Positions 20,116 to 29,115 are shown, counted from the first letter of the stretch. The stretch: DNA of 64,000 bases from Cyanobium sp. ATX 6F1 (GCF_024346315.1 NZ_JAGQCS010000004.1:248001-312000); one strand, 5' to 3'. Notes: a model not told the origin generated them from the letters alone. Numbers and translations: made by a program.

Positions 20116-20619
20116 TCAAAGGCCGAGCCGGACCCAGAGCGGCGGAATCAGCAGCAGCAGGGCGATCAGCATCGAGGCGAGCGACGCCACCAGCACGGCG
20201 GCAGCGGCGCAATCCTTGGCGATGCGGGCCAGGGGATGGAACTGGCGGCCGATGGCCAGATCCACCACCGCTTCGGTGGCGGTGTTGAGCAGCTCCAGCA
20301 CCAGCACCGCCGCCACGGTGAGCACCAGCACCGCCAGCCGTTCCGTGCTCAGGCCCAGCCAGAGGCCCAGCAGAAAAACCAGCAATCCGGTGATCACATG
20401 GATGCGGAAGTTGCGCTGGCTGGCGAAGCCGTAGGCCAGGCCCTGGGCGGCGTAGCGGAAGCTGGCGGGCAGATCGCCGGCCACCCGCCAGGCCCCGACC
20501 CTCAGGCTGCGTCCGCGGCGGTGGACGTCGGGGCGTTGAGCGGGGAGTGTCGTGACGGGTTCGGGTGGCATCAGGGTGGTCATTCGGCGCAGGGCCTCAA
20601 GCCTCCTGGCACGAACCAT
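20116..20619 (-). CDS. dgkA: Diacylglycerol kinase (prokaryotic DgkA family)
   Basis: A small integral membrane kinase of 167 aa that phosphorylates diacylglycerol, or undecaprenol in some bacteria. After a 45-residue polar N-terminus there are three membrane segments, and the family signature ELLNTATEAVVDL followed by ARIAKDCAAAAVL, which carries the catalytic Glu and metal/ATP-binding residues. The ATG at 20619 gives an 11-residue extension; an internal ATG at 20583 is an alternative start. It follows ybeY by 16 bases on the same strand, so the two are probably co-transcribed with the prfB genes upstream. Substrate preference cannot be read from sequence. Confidence 0.85.
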   Translation of the reverse strand: MVRARRLEALRRMTTLMPPEPVTTLPAQRPDVHRRGRSLRVGAWRVAGDLPASFRYAAQGLAYGFASQRNFRIHVITGLLVFLLGLWLGLSTERLAVLVLTVAAVLVLELLNTATEAVVDLAIGRQFHPLARIAKDCAAAAVLVASLASMLIALLLLIPPLWVRLGL

Positions 20620-20635
20620 ACCGCCGATAACCAGC

Positions 20636-21184
20636 TCAGTCTGTGAGCAGTTGCTGACGCTCCAGCATCGCCGCCAGGCTGGGCTCGTCCGGGTGGTCCC
20701 AGCCCAGCAGGTGCAGAAGCCCGTGGCTGGCGAGGAAGCGCAGTTCCTGATCCAGTGAGTGACCGTGTTCGAGGGCCTGGCGTTCGGCGGTTTCCAGGGA
20801 AATCACGATGTCCCCCAGTTCCAGCGCTTCGCGCCCCGGCTCGTCGTCGTCCATCCCCAGGGGCAGGGGCATCGGCGGAGCGTCTTCGAGCGCCTCGTCC
20901 AAGGCGGCGAAGGCCAGCACGTCGGTGGGGCCGCTGTGCTGGCGCCAATCGGCATTGAGCTCGGCGATGGCGGCATCGTCCACCAGTTGCAACCCCAGGC
21001 TGTAGGCGGGGGCTTGCACGTGTTCGGCCAATTCAGCGCCCAACTGGGCCAGCCAGTCGCCGATCAGGGCATGCCAGCGCTCGGCCCCCTCCAGCGGGTC
21101 GGCCAGGGAACCGGCGGCGCTCAGCAGCTCCGGCGCCAGCACGCCCTCGACGGAGAAAGCGAGATCGAGATCGGGCAGGGTCAT
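20636..21184 (-). CDS. ybeY: Endoribonuclease YbeY, rRNA maturation factor
   Basis: A 182 aa metallo-RNase acting in 16S rRNA 3' end maturation and ribosome quality control. The zinc site is visible as HGLLHLLGWDH (H-x3-H-x5-H) near residue 160, preceded by LGDIVIS and the family element SGPTDVLAF. The N-terminus is longer than in E. coli, as usual in picocyanobacteria. Its ATG overlaps the stop codon of the upstream DUF3285 gene (21181-21184), implying translational coupling. Confidence 0.93.
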   Translation of the reverse strand: MTLPDLDLAFSVEGVLAPELLSAAGSLADPLEGAERWHALIGDWLAQLGAELAEHVQAPAYSLGLQLVDDAAIAELNADWRQHSGPTDVLAFAALDEALEDAPPMPLPLGMDDDEPGREALELGDIVISLETAERQALEHGHSLDQELRFLASHGLLHLLGWDHPDEPSLAAMLERQQLLTD

Positions 21185-21360
21185 TGGGGCACAATCGGGC
21201 GCCCCAGCCAGGCCAACAGCAGCAGGAAGCCCACCAGCCCCACTGCGGTGAGGCCGAAGTGCAGCAGGCTCTGGCGCCCCTTGCGCACCATGTTGCGCAT
21301 GGCCAGCTTCACGAAGCTGGGGGGTGGTGTCGCCGGGGTAGGGCTGGTGGGATCAGGCAT
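21181..21360 (-). CDS. DUF3285-type small membrane protein
   Basis: A 59 aa protein between prfB and ybeY. After a Pro/Thr-rich start it reads PPSFVKLAMRNMVRKGRQSL, then one hydrophobic segment of about 20 residues (HFGLTAVGLVGFLLLLAWLG). The motif and position match the cyanobacterial DUF3285 family as I know it. It starts at an ATG 7 bases after the prfB stop codon and overlaps ybeY by four bases (ATGA). Function is unknown; a basic cytoplasmic stretch plus a single membrane anchor is all that can be said. Confidence 0.8.
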   Translation of the reverse strand: MPDPTSPTPATPPPSFVKLAMRNMVRKGRQSLLHFGLTAVGLVGFLLLLAWLGRPIVPQ

Positions 21361-21367
21361 GGGTCAT

Positions 21368-22493
21368 TCAGGCAGCCACATCCGCCGCAACCTCCACACC
21401 CTGGCGCAGCAGGGCCTGGATGAACGGATCGAGATCGCCGTCCATCACCCCTTGCACATCGGTGGTCTCCTGAGCCGTGCGCAGATCCTTGACCATCTGA
21501 TACGGGTGGAACACGTAGTTGCGGATCTGATTGCCCCAGGCCGCCTCGACGATGTCGCCGCGGATGTCGGCGATCTCTCCGGCGCGCTGCTCCTGGGCGA
21601 TCACCAGCAGCTTGGCCATCAACAGCGCCATCGCCTTCTCCTTGTTCTGCAGCTGGGAGCGCTCCTGGGTGCAGCGCACCGCCAGCCCGGTGGGGATGTG
21701 CAGGATGCGCACGGCTGTTTCCACCTTGTTGACGTTCTGGCCGCCGGCGCCGCCGGAGCGGGAGGTGGTGACCTCCAGGTCCTTGTCGGGGATGTTGAGC
21801 TTGACCTCCTGCTCCAGCTTGGGCATCACCTCCACACCGGCGAAGCTGGTCTGACGCTTGTCGTTGGCGTTGAACGGCGAGATCCGCACCAGCCGGTGGG
21901 TGCCCTTCTCGTTGCGCAGGTAGCCGTAGGCGTAGCGGCCATCGATCTCGATCGTGCAGCTCTTGATCCCCGCCTCCTCCCCCTCGGAGAGTTCATCCAC
22001 GCTCACCGTCATGCCGTGGTCCTCGGCCCAGCGGGTGTACATCCGCATCAGCATCAGCGCCCAGTCCTGGGCGTCGGTGCCGCCGGCGCCGGCGTTGATC
22101 GAGATCACGGCGCCCTCCTTGTCATAGGGGCCGCTCAGGAGCCGCTCCAGTTCCCAGCGATCCAAGGCCGCCTTAAGGCTCAAGAGGCCGCCATGGGCCT
22201 CGGCGAGCAGGTCGTCGTCGGCTTCGAGCGCGTAGAGCTCAAGGGTGGCCTGGCCGTCATCGATCAGGGTCTGCCACTGGTGCAGCTGCTCCAGCTGGGC
22301 CTTGACTTCATCCAGCAGACGCATCTGTTTCTGCGCCTGCTGCTGGTCGTCCCAGAAACCGGGTTGCGAGGCCAGCTGCTCGAGGTCGCGCTGGCGAGCG
22401 TTCAGGGCCGGTACGTCAAAGACAGTCCTGGGCATGGCCCAGGCGGTCAGTGAGCTCGGAGAGATCGCGTTTGAAGTCGGTGAGATCCAGCAC
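21368..22493 (-). CDS. prfB: Peptide chain release factor 2, made by programmed +1 frameshift at 22415-22421
   Basis: RF2 terminates translation at UGA and UAA. The first 25 codons run from a GTG at 22493 ([11 protein letters not shown]) to CTT at 22419-22421, then an in-frame TGA at 22416-22418. Skipping one T gives CTT-GAC and continues [15 protein letters not shown] to the stop at 21368, about 374 aa in total, normal for RF2. The slip site CTTTGAC is identical to that of E. coli prfB, and CAGGAC sits where E. coli has its stimulatory Shine-Dalgarno. The SPF codon-recognition motif (RISPFNAND) and GGQ peptidyl hydrolysis motif ([12 protein letters not shown]) are intact. The frameshift makes synthesis autoregulated by RF2 level. 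The GTG start lacks a clear ribosome site and is my best choice. Confidence 0.93.
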
Positions 22494-22580
22494 CGGCGTT
22501 CGGGGGTTCGGTGTGGTCGACCGTACCAGTGCGGCGCAGGGGTGGTTCTTAGGATCCATACCAATCGGCACGGCAACGCA

Positions 22581-22850
22581 ATGGCGGTGGGCACGGCGAA
22601 CAAGGTTGAGATCTACACCTGGCGGGCCTGCCCGTTCTGCGTCCGCGCCAAGGCGCTGCTGGATCGCAAGGGGGTGGCCTACACCGAGTTCGCGATCGAT
22701 GGCGATCACGCCGCCCGCGAGGCCATGGCCCAGCGCGCCGGCGGCCGTCGCAGCGTGCCCCAGACCTTCATCGACGGCACCCACGTGGGCGGCTGCGACG
22801 ACCTGTTCGCCCTCGAGCGCTCCGGCCAGCTCGACGCCCTGCTCGCCTGA
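22581..22850 (+). CDS. grxC: Glutaredoxin 3
   Basis: An 89 aa dithiol glutaredoxin using glutathione to reduce protein disulfides in the cytoplasm. The active site CPFC follows the strand KVEIYTW; the cis-proline region SVPQTF and GGCDD (glutathione binding) are present. ATG at 22581 is preferred because it places the first beta strand at the usual position. Only two bases separate its stop from the GTG of gshB, so the glutaredoxin and the enzyme that makes its cofactor form an operon. It is divergent from prfB, with about 87 bases between starts. Confidence 0.93.
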   Translation: MAVGTANKVEIYTWRACPFCVRAKALLDRKGVAYTEFAIDGDHAAREAMAQRAGGRRSVPQTFIDGTHVGGCDDLFALERSGQLDALLA

Positions 22851-22852
22851 CC

Positions 22853-23830
22853 GTGGCGGAGCCCCAACTGTTCGTACTGGATCCGATCCAGCGTCTGCGC
22901 CCCACCAAAGACTCCAGCGTCGCCCTGATGCAGGCGGCCCAGCGGGCCGCTCAGCAGGTCTGGGTGGCCACCCCGGCGGAACTTTCCGTCAAGGGGCTGG
23001 AGCCGGGGCATGAACCCCTGGTGCGCGCCCAGCTGATCACCCTGGCGGACATCCGGCCCACCAGCGGCGGCTGGGAGCTGCCCGAACCCTGGTACAGCCT
23101 CGGGGAGCCCGTCTGGTTGCCGCTCACCCACTTCCCCAGGGTGTGGATGCGCAAGGATCCGCCCGTGGATGAGGCCTACCTCTATGCCACCCACCTGCTG
23201 GAGCTGGCGGCGTTCAAGGGGGTCCGTGTGCTCAACCATCCCGCGGCTCTGCGCAGCTGGAACGAGAAACTTGGTGCCTTGCGCTACAGCCATTTGATGG
23301 CGCCCACCCTGGTGAGCGCCCAGGTGGAGCAGCTGGCGGCCTTCGCCGCCGAGCAGGGGGAGGTGGTGCTCAAGCCCCTCGGGGGCCGCGCCGGCCAGGG
23401 GGTGGTGCGCACGGCGGCGGACGCCCCCGGGCTGCGGGCGCTGCTGGAGCTGGTGACCCAGCAACAGGCGATGCCCGTGATGGCCCAGGCCTTTCTGGCC
23501 GCCGTCACCGCGGGCGACAAGCGCATCCTGCTGGTGGACGGCGAACCCCTCGGCGCGATCAACCGCCGGCCCGCTGACGGGGAGTTCCGCAGCAACCTGG
23601 CGGTGGGGGGCGCCGCCGAGGCCACGGAACTGAGCGAGCGGGAACGTCAGATCTGCGCCGAGCTGGCGCCGGCCCTGCGCAGCGAGGGCCTTTTCTTCGT
23701 GGGCATCGACGTGATCGGCGATCGCCTCAGTGAGATCAACGTCACCAGCCCCACGGGGGTGCGGGAGGTGGAGCGGCTCGGGGGTGTGCCCCTGGCCGAT
23801 CTCACCATGGAGCGGCTGCTGGCGGGCTGA
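22853..23830 (+). CDS. gshB: Glutathione synthetase
   Basis: A 325 aa ATP-grasp ligase joining gamma-glutamylcysteine and glycine. The N-terminal domain has [16 protein letters not shown], and the ATP-grasp part contains [31 protein letters not shown], and the metal/ATP residues in [14 protein letters not shown]. Length agrees with bacterial GshB. The start is the GTG at 22853, two bases after grxC. Its 3' end overlaps the convergent menF gene by 29 bases. Confidence 0.93.
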   Translation: MAEPQLFVLDPIQRLRPTKDSSVALMQAAQRAAQQVWVATPAELSVKGLEPGHEPLVRAQLITLADIRPTSGGWELPEPWYSLGEPVWLPLTHFPRVWMRKDPPVDEAYLYATHLLELAAFKGVRVLNHPAALRSWNEKLGALRYSHLMAPTLVSAQVEQLAAFAAEQGEVVLKPLGGRAGQGVVRTAADAPGLRALLELVTQQQAMPVMAQAFLAAVTAGDKRILLVDGEPLGAINRRPADGEFRSNLAVGGAAEATELSERERQICAELAPALRSEGLFFVGIDVIGDRLSEINVTSPTGVREVERLGGVPLADLTMERLLAG

Positions 23831-25244
23831 GGGGCAAGGTCTTGGGCAGATGGCTGTCAGGCAGGCAGAGCTGCTGCTGCAGCACTCCCAGCTTCAGGGC
23901 CACCTCCTGCAGTTCCCGTTCCGTCTCCGAGCCCCGCACCAGGCCGGCGCCGGCGGTGAGTTCCAGGCGCCGGCCCCGCAGGGTGCCGCTCCGGATCGCC
24001 ACCCGCAGTTCGGCGTCCCCTTCGCTGTCAATCCAGCCGATCGGGGCGGCGTAGTGCCCGCGCTCGAACGGTTCCAGGCTGCGCAGCCAGGCCATGGCCT
24101 CCCGCCGGGGCAGGCCCGCCACCGCCGGGGTGGGGTGCAGGGCGGCGGCGAGGGCCAGGGGCTGCTGGCCGTCGAGATCGGCGGTGATCGGGGTGTGCAG
24201 ATGCAGCAGCTGGCCGTGGCGGGCCAGGCGTGGGTGGCGGGGCCGCCGGGGCCGCAAGCCGTTCTCCGTCAGCACCTGGGTGATCGCCTCCACCACCAGC
24301 TCGTGCTCATGGAGGTCCTTGATCGAGCCGATGAGCTGACCTGAGGGGGCTCCGATCGGTGCCGTGCCCGCCAACGCATCGCTGCGCAGCTGGCCCTGGC
24401 GCACCGCCAGCAGCCGCTCGGGGGAGGCGCCGATCAGGGCCTCGCCAGGCCGCAGCTGCCACAGGAAGCGGCAACTGCCGGGCTGACGCCGGCGCAGGTG
24501 AGACAGCAGCCGCAGGGGATCGAGGGGTTGGTCCAGCTCCAGGTCCTGGCGCACCGCCAGCACCAGCTTGCGCAGCTCACCGTCCTCCACGAGCCCGAGG
24601 GCCTGTTTCACGGCGCCCCGGTAGCCCGCTTGCCAGCTGGAGCGGTGGATCACACCGGGGCCGAGGGCCGCTTCGCCGTGGGCCTCGGGATCGCTCGGCA
24701 GGGTGGAGAGCCGCTGGGCCTCCTCCCAGAGCTCCTCGGCCACGGAGCGGGCGGTGACCTCGCCGCCGAGGCTGCGCTGGAGCCGCAGCCAGCAGTGCCG
24801 CCCCTGGCGGCTCAGTTGCCAGCGGGGCAGCACCGCCTGCACCCCCGGCACGCCCGTTCCCTCCTGCAGGGGGCTGTCAAAGAAGGAGAAGGCCAGCAGC
24901 ACCCGCGGCCTGGCCAGGGGAGGGCAGCCCTGGGGCAGGGCCGCCAGGCGGCTGAGGCTGAGGGCGCTGAAACGCTGGGCGAGCTCGAAGCGCCGGGGCC
25001 CACTCAGTTCCAGGTGGTTGGTTTTACCGCTGGCGGCCAGGCACAGCCCCGGGGCCCCATCCCAGAGGAAGCGGAACCCCTGCCCGTCGCCCAGGTGGGG
25101 CAGCAGGGCCAGCGGATCGTGACGGTGGTTGTCCCTGGGCTCGGCCAGGGGCAGCGCCAGGCTGAGAACGCCCTCGTCTTCCAGCTGCCGCGCCCCGTGG
25201 GCCGCCGCCGCCAGCAGTTCAAGGAAGGAGGGGCTGGCCTGCAC
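23802..25244 (-). CDS. menF: Isochorismate synthase
   Basis: A 480 aa chorismate-binding enzyme converting chorismate to isochorismate, the first step toward phylloquinone. The C-terminal half holds the family core: [43 protein letters not shown], and [16 protein letters not shown]. It starts with GTG at 25244. It is divergent from menA with 78 bases between starts. Confusion with anthranilate synthase component I is unlikely given HPTPAV and the men neighbours. Confidence 0.9.
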   Translation of the reverse strand: MQASPSFLELLAAAAHGARQLEDEGVLSLALPLAEPRDNHRHDPLALLPHLGDGQGFRFLWDGAPGLCLAASGKTNHLELSGPRRFELAQRFSALSLSRLAALPQGCPPLARPRVLLAFSFFDSPLQEGTGVPGVQAVLPRWQLSRQGRHCWLRLQRSLGGEVTARSVAEELWEEAQRLSTLPSDPEAHGEAALGPGVIHRSSWQAGYRGAVKQALGLVEDGELRKLVLAVRQDLELDQPLDPLRLLSHLRRRQPGSCRFLWQLRPGEALIGASPERLLAVRQGQLRSDALAGTAPIGAPSGQLIGSIKDLHEHELVVEAITQVLTENGLRPRRPRHPRLARHGQLLHLHTPITADLDGQQPLALAAALHPTPAVAGLPRREAMAWLRSLEPFERGHYAAPIGWIDSEGDAELRVAIRSGTLRGRRLELTAGAGLVRGSETERELQEVALKLGVLQQQLCLPDSHLPKTLPLSPPAAAPW

Positions 25245-25322
25245 CGGTTACGGGATGGGGGGAAGGGCCGTGGAAGCTGCTCAAATGTATGGGCCTTCCC
25301 GCGCCGTCCGCCGCCGGCCGCC

Positions 25323-26306
25323 ATGTCCGAGCCCCAGGTCGTCGCAAGCCGTTACGCCTCCGGGGAGCCGGCTGGGGGCTCGCCGGCGCCCGATCGCCGG
25401 CGCCTCTGGAAGGCGGCGATCAAGTGGCCGATGTACTCGGTGGCGGTGATGCCGGTGCTGCTGGCGGCCGGTTGGTGGCTCGGTCAGGGTCAGGCGTTGC
25501 GGCTGGATCAACTGCTGGGATTCCTGCTGGGGGCGGTGCTGCTGCTGGCCTGGGAAAACCTGGCCAACGATGTGTTCGATGCCGACACCGGCGTGGACCG
25601 CCACGGCAAACCGCATTCGGTGGTGAACCTCACCGGCCGCCGCGACCGGGTGGCCTGGATCGCCAACGGCGCCCTGGTGGCGGGCCTGGCCTTGATCGCC
25701 CTGGTGGCCCTGCGCAGCAACCCCGCCGTGCTGGTGCTGGTGCTGGCCTGCTGCGGCATCGGCTACGCCTACCAGGGGCCACCCCTGCGCCTGGGCTACC
25801 GGGGGCTGGGGGAGCCCCTCTGCTGGCTCGCCTTCGGGCCCCTGGCCACGGCTGCCGCCCTGCTGGCCCTGGCGCCGGCAGGGGCCCTGGTGGGGGTGCC
25901 CTGGGGGGCGGCAATCGAGCTCGGCAGCGGCCCGGCCCTGGCCACCACCCTGGTGTTGTTCTGCTCCCATTTCCACCAGGTGCAGGAGGACGCGGCCCAC
26001 GGCAAGCGCTCGCCGGTGGTGCGTCTGGGCACCGGCCGCGCCGCGGCGCTGGTGCCCTGGTTCGTGGCCGGCACCCTGGCCTTTCAGTGGGCGCCGGTGC
26101 TGGTGGGCCAGTGGCCGCTCACGGCCCTGCTGGGGGGCGCGGGTCTGCCGGCGGGCACGGCCTTGATCGGCCTGCTGCGGGAGCACCACCGGGTGCCGGA
26201 GAAGATCCATGCCAGCAAGTTCCTGGCCCTGCGCTTCCAGGCCCTCAACGGCCTGGGGCTGGCCCTGGGCCTGGCGATCGGGCCCGCCCTGGCCGCCCTG
26301 CGGTGA
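25323..26306 (+). CDS. menA: 1,4-dihydroxy-2-naphthoate polyprenyl/phytyltransferase
   Basis: A 327 aa UbiA-family membrane prenyltransferase attaching the phytyl (or prenyl) tail to dihydroxynaphthoate in phylloquinone synthesis for photosystem I. The first Asp-rich motif NDVFDADTGVD binds the diphosphate through Mg2+; a second region reads SHFHQVQEDAAHGKRSP. Eight to nine hydrophobic helices are visible. The ATG at 25323 is chosen over upstream codons because the family conserved region begins about 30 residues later. Its stop overlaps the menC GTG by four bases. Confidence 0.92.
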   Translation: MSEPQVVASRYASGEPAGGSPAPDRRRLWKAAIKWPMYSVAVMPVLLAAGWWLGQGQALRLDQLLGFLLGAVLLLAWENLANDVFDADTGVDRHGKPHSVVNLTGRRDRVAWIANGALVAGLALIALVALRSNPAVLVLVLACCGIGYAYQGPPLRLGYRGLGEPLCWLAFGPLATAAALLALAPAGALVGVPWGAAIELGSGPALATTLVLFCSHFHQVQEDAAHGKRSPVVRLGTGRAAALVPWFVAGTLAFQWAPVLVGQWPLTALLGGAGLPAGTALIGLLREHHRVPEKIHASKFLALRFQALNGLGLALGLAIGPALAALR

Positions 26307-27301
26307 GCCGCCTGGTCCTGGCCTGGCGCCCGTTCGTCTTCGAGCTGCCCCGGGCGATGGTTACGGCCCATGGGGCGCTGGAGCGCAAGCGGGGCTGGCT
26401 GCTGCGGATGGAGGGCGCCGGTGTCGCATTGGGTTGGGGGGAGGCGGCGCCGCTGAACGCCGAGGGGGCGGTGCCTGCTGGGGGGAGCCCGGCTGGACCC
26501 GACCTGGCGGCGGCGATCCGGGGGCTGGGGGAGACGATCGAGCGCTCCGACCTGGAGCTCGCCCTGCCAGGACTGCCGTTGGCCCTGGCCTTCGCCTTGG
26601 GCTCAGCCCTGGCGGAACTCGATGGCTGGCCCGCCGTTGATGGCGGCGCAGGCGGCTGGCTGGCCGCGCCCGCCTCGGCCGTGCTGCTGCCGGCCGGTGC
26701 GGCGATGCTGGACTCACTGGAGCAGGTCCTTGCGCTGAAATCGCCTTCGCCCCTCACCGTCAAATGGAAGGTGGCCGCAGGGGCCGACGGCCGGGAGCGG
26801 CAGTGGCTGGAGCGTCTGCTGCAGCGCCTGCCCGCCACGGCCCGGCTGCGGCTTGATGCCAACGGCGGTTGGGACCGCCCGACGGCCTTCGCCTGGGCCC
26901 AGCGGCTGGCGGGGGAAGCGCGGCTGGAATGGCTGGAGCAGCCCCTGGCCCCCAGCGACCAGGACGGCCTGCTGGAACTGGCGGCCGCGGTGCCGGTGGC
27001 CCTTGATGAATCCCTGCGGACTTTCCCCGAGCTCCGCACGACCTGGAACGGTTGGCAGGTGCGCCGCCCCGCTTTTGAAGGCGATCCGCGCCCCCTCTGG
27101 CTGGAGCTGCGCCAGGGGGCATCCCGTCGGATGATCAGCACGGCCTTGGAAACCGGCCTCGGCCAGCGCTTGGTGGCCCACCTGGCGGCCCTGCAGGCCC
27201 TGGGCCCCACGCCCACGGCCCCTGGGCTGGCTCCAGGCTGGTGCCCAGGCGGGCCGTTGTTCGAGAGCGATCCGGAGCGGGTGTGGGAGGCGGCGATGTG
27301 A
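26303..27301 (+). CDS. menC: o-Succinylbenzoate synthase
   Basis: A 332 aa enolase-superfamily dehydratase forming o-succinylbenzoate. Visible active-site elements are the KxK motif in TVKWKVA, and metal ligands Asp in RLDANGGW, Glu in WLEQPL and Asp in ALDESL. The second catalytic lysine region reads WQVRRPAFEGD, with Arg where enterobacterial enzymes have Lys (VLKP). The GTG start overlaps menA and the stop overlaps the menE GTG, so the three genes are translationally coupled. Confidence 0.9.
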   Translation: MSRLVLAWRPFVFELPRAMVTAHGALERKRGWLLRMEGAGVALGWGEAAPLNAEGAVPAGGSPAGPDLAAAIRGLGETIERSDLELALPGLPLALAFALGSALAELDGWPAVDGGAGGWLAAPASAVLLPAGAAMLDSLEQVLALKSPSPLTVKWKVAAGADGRERQWLERLLQRLPATARLRLDANGGWDRPTAFAWAQRLAGEARLEWLEQPLAPSDQDGLLELAAAVPVALDESLRTFPELRTTWNGWQVRRPAFEGDPRPLWLELRQGASRRMISTALETGLGQRLVAHLAALQALGPTPTAPGLAPGWCPGGPLFESDPERVWEAAM

Positions 27302-28521
27302 TCAGCCGCCTGGGCACCGGCGCCGATGCAGCGGCCACGGCCGCAGCACTGGAATCGCTCTGGGCCGAAGGGGCCCTGGTGGGTCTGGCCTCGCCGCAGG
27401 ACCAGGGCGAGCTGGCGGCGGCCCTGCCCGAGCGCCTGGAGACCCCCTCCCCCTGGGGGCCGGGCGTGGTGATCGCCAGCGGCGGCAGCAGCGGCCGAAG
27501 GCGCTGGTGTGTGCAGCCCCTGGCTGGGCTGGAGCGGGCGGCGGTGGCGTCGGGCCTGTGGCTGCAGCTCCAGGGGATCGATCCGGCAGCGACCACCCTG
27601 TTCAACCCCCTGCCCCTGCACCACATCAGCGGCCTGATGCCCCTGGTGCGCGCCCGCCGCTGGGGAGCGACGTTGCGCTGGCTGGAGCCCGCCTGGATGC
27701 GCGAGCCAGCAGCGCTCGTTGAATGGGCACCTTCCTCCGACGCTGGGCCAGCGCTGCTGTCGCTGGTGCCCACCCAGCTGCAGCGGCTGCTGGCCGATCC
27801 CGCCGGGATCAACTGGCTGCAGGGGTTCGCTCTGATCTGGATCGGCGGGGCGGCCCTGGCGCCGGAACTGGCGGCCGCGGCGCGGCGGGCAGGGGTGCGC
27901 CTGGCCCCTTGCTACGGCAGCACGGAGACCGGGGCGATGGTCACCGCCCTTTCGCCCGAGCGTTTCCTGGCAGGCGAATGGGGCTGCGGTCATCCCCTGG
28001 CCCATGCCCAGCTGCGCCTCGAGCCGGCGAGCGGTGCCCTGCAGGTGAAGGCCACCAGCCTCAGCCCCGGGGCCTTTGAGGCCGGGAGCTTTCAGCCCTT
28101 GGAGGCGCCGGGGGGCTGGTGGAGCAGCGGCGACGGGGCCCGACTGAGCGCAGCGGGGCTGGAGCTGCTGGGCCGGTTGGATGGGGCGCTCAGCAGTGGC
28201 GGTGAGACGGTGTTCCCCGAGGAGGTGGAGCGGCGGCTGCGGGACCTGGCCGCCGAGGCGGGCCTTCCTCTGCAGGCGGTCCTGGTGCTGGGGCAGCGCG
28301 ACCCGCTCTGGGGTCAGCGGCTGGTGGCGTTGGTGCGGGCCCAGGGCGGCGCCGATGGATCCGCGCTGGTGGCGGCGTTGGAGACGGCCGCGGCGGCCCT
28401 GTCCCCCGCCCAGCGGCCCCGCCAGTGGTTCCCCTGCCCGCAGCTGGCCCCGAATGCCATCGGGAAATGGGAGCGGGGGCGCTGGCTGCGGTGGCTCCAG
28501 GAGGCCACGCCGACGTCCTGA
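27298..28521 (+). CDS. menE: o-Succinylbenzoate-CoA ligase
   Basis: A 407 aa AMP-forming acyl-CoA synthetase activating o-succinylbenzoate. It has a degenerate P-loop, ASGGSSGRRRW, in place of the usual TSGTTGxPK, then NPLPLHHISGL, the adenine motif CYGSTETGAMVT, SGGETVFPEEVE, and the terminal lysine region NAIGKWERG. It is short for the family, as many MenE proteins are. The start is the GTG at 27298, overlapping menC. It ends the men operon; menB, menD and menH are not in the window. Confidence 0.88.
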   Translation: MISRLGTGADAAATAAALESLWAEGALVGLASPQDQGELAAALPERLETPSPWGPGVVIASGGSSGRRRWCVQPLAGLERAAVASGLWLQLQGIDPAATTLFNPLPLHHISGLMPLVRARRWGATLRWLEPAWMREPAALVEWAPSSDAGPALLSLVPTQLQRLLADPAGINWLQGFALIWIGGAALAPELAAAARRAGVRLAPCYGSTETGAMVTALSPERFLAGEWGCGHPLAHAQLRLEPASGALQVKATSLSPGAFEAGSFQPLEAPGGWWSSGDGARLSAAGLELLGRLDGALSSGGETVFPEEVERRLRDLAAEAGLPLQAVLVLGQRDPLWGQRLVALVRAQGGADGSALVAALETAAAALSPAQRPRQWFPCPQLAPNAIGKWERGRWLRWLQEATPTS

Positions 28522-28529
28522 TCCGCCGA

Positions 28530-28572
28530 CGTCACTCAGTGACGGCCGCATGACAGGGCCGAATGGTTCGGC
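28530..28572. promoter_or_regulatory. Palindrome and small hairpin between menE and the TM2 gene
   Basis: CGTCACT-C-AGTGACG at 28530-28544 is a perfect 7-base inverted repeat with one central base. GCCGAA-TGG-TTCGGC at 28558-28572 is a 6-base hairpin. There is no following T-run, so a classic terminator is not clear. The tight palindrome could be an operator for the TM2 gene that starts at 28600. Confidence 0.3.
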
Positions 28573-28599
28573 TAGAAGCGGGGGGTCTGCCGTACCCCG

Positions 28600-28878
28600 A
28601 TGACCGATAGCGATCTCACCGAGGTCAGCAACAAGAAGCTCGCCGCCGGACTGCTGGGCATCTTTCTGGGGGCCTTCGGCGTTCACAAATTCGTGCTGGG
28701 TTACACCACCCCCGGCGTGATCATGGCGGTGGGTTCGGTGGTCGGAGGTGTGGTCACCTGCGGTTTCGCCAGCTTTGTCTTCGGTGTCATCGGCCTGATC
28801 GAGGGGATCATCTACCTCACCAAAACACCCGAGGAGTTCAAGGCCCTCTACATCGACGGCAAGAAAGAGTGGTTCTGA
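28600..28878 (+). CDS. TM2 domain membrane protein
   Basis: A 92 aa protein with the TM2 signature: NKKLAAGLLGIFLGAFGVHKF-type first helix, then LGYTTPGVIMAVGSVVGG and a final helix GVIGLIEGIIYLTKTPEEF. TM2 proteins have two membrane segments joined by a short turn; their function in bacteria is not established. It ends 10 bases inside the next small gene. Confidence 0.88.
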   Translation: MTDSDLTEVSNKKLAAGLLGIFLGAFGVHKFVLGYTTPGVIMAVGSVVGGVVTCGFASFVFGVIGLIEGIIYLTKTPEEFKALYIDGKKEWF

Positions 28879-29090
28879 GCCGCGCCACCACCAGCGTGGC
28901 GGGCCCGTCGGCCCGTCCCTCCGATCGCCGGGCCGAGCGCCCTGCCTTGCGGCTGATCCTGGCTGTGGCGGCCCTGGTGAGCTTCAGCCTGGCCGGGGTC
29001 ACGATCTCCGATGGCCTTCATCCCCTGGCCCTGCTGGCCAGCCTGCTACCCCTGCAGCTGGCGACGCTGCTCTGGGTGCTGCGCCGCTGA
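28869..29090 (+). CDS. Small hydrophobic protein, unknown
   Basis: A 73 aa reading frame beginning with a GTG that overlaps the end of the TM2 gene by 10 bases. A basic, Ser/Pro-rich 28-residue N-terminus is followed by two hydrophobic stretches (LILAVAALVSFSLAGV and LALLASLLPLQLATLLWVL). The overlap suggests coupling with the TM2 gene. I do not recognise a family; it could be spurious but the membrane pattern and in-frame position favour a real gene. Confidence 0.5.
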   Translation: MVLSRATTSVAGPSARPSDRRAERPALRLILAVAALVSFSLAGVTISDGLHPLALLASLLPLQLATLLWVLRR

Positions 29091-29115
29091 GCGAGCGCCC
29101 CTGGGGGGCTGAGCT

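Noticed and set aside
20759-22453. 564-codon plus-strand frame
   Set aside because: Antisense shadow of ybeY, the DUF3285 gene and prfB in high-GC DNA; His/Gln/Gly-rich translation.
22422-22603. Zero-frame N-terminal extension of prfB (about 60 residues)
   Set aside because: It does not resemble RF2, whereas the +1-shifted first 25 codons do.
25260-25303. GGGAAGG ... CCTTCCC inverted repeat between menF and menA
   Set aside because: Seven bases with a long spacer in GC-rich DNA; likely by chance, though it lies between divergent men genes.
26245-28686. 813-codon minus-strand frame
   Set aside because: Shadow of menC and menE; biased Arg/Pro/Gln/Gly composition with no domain.
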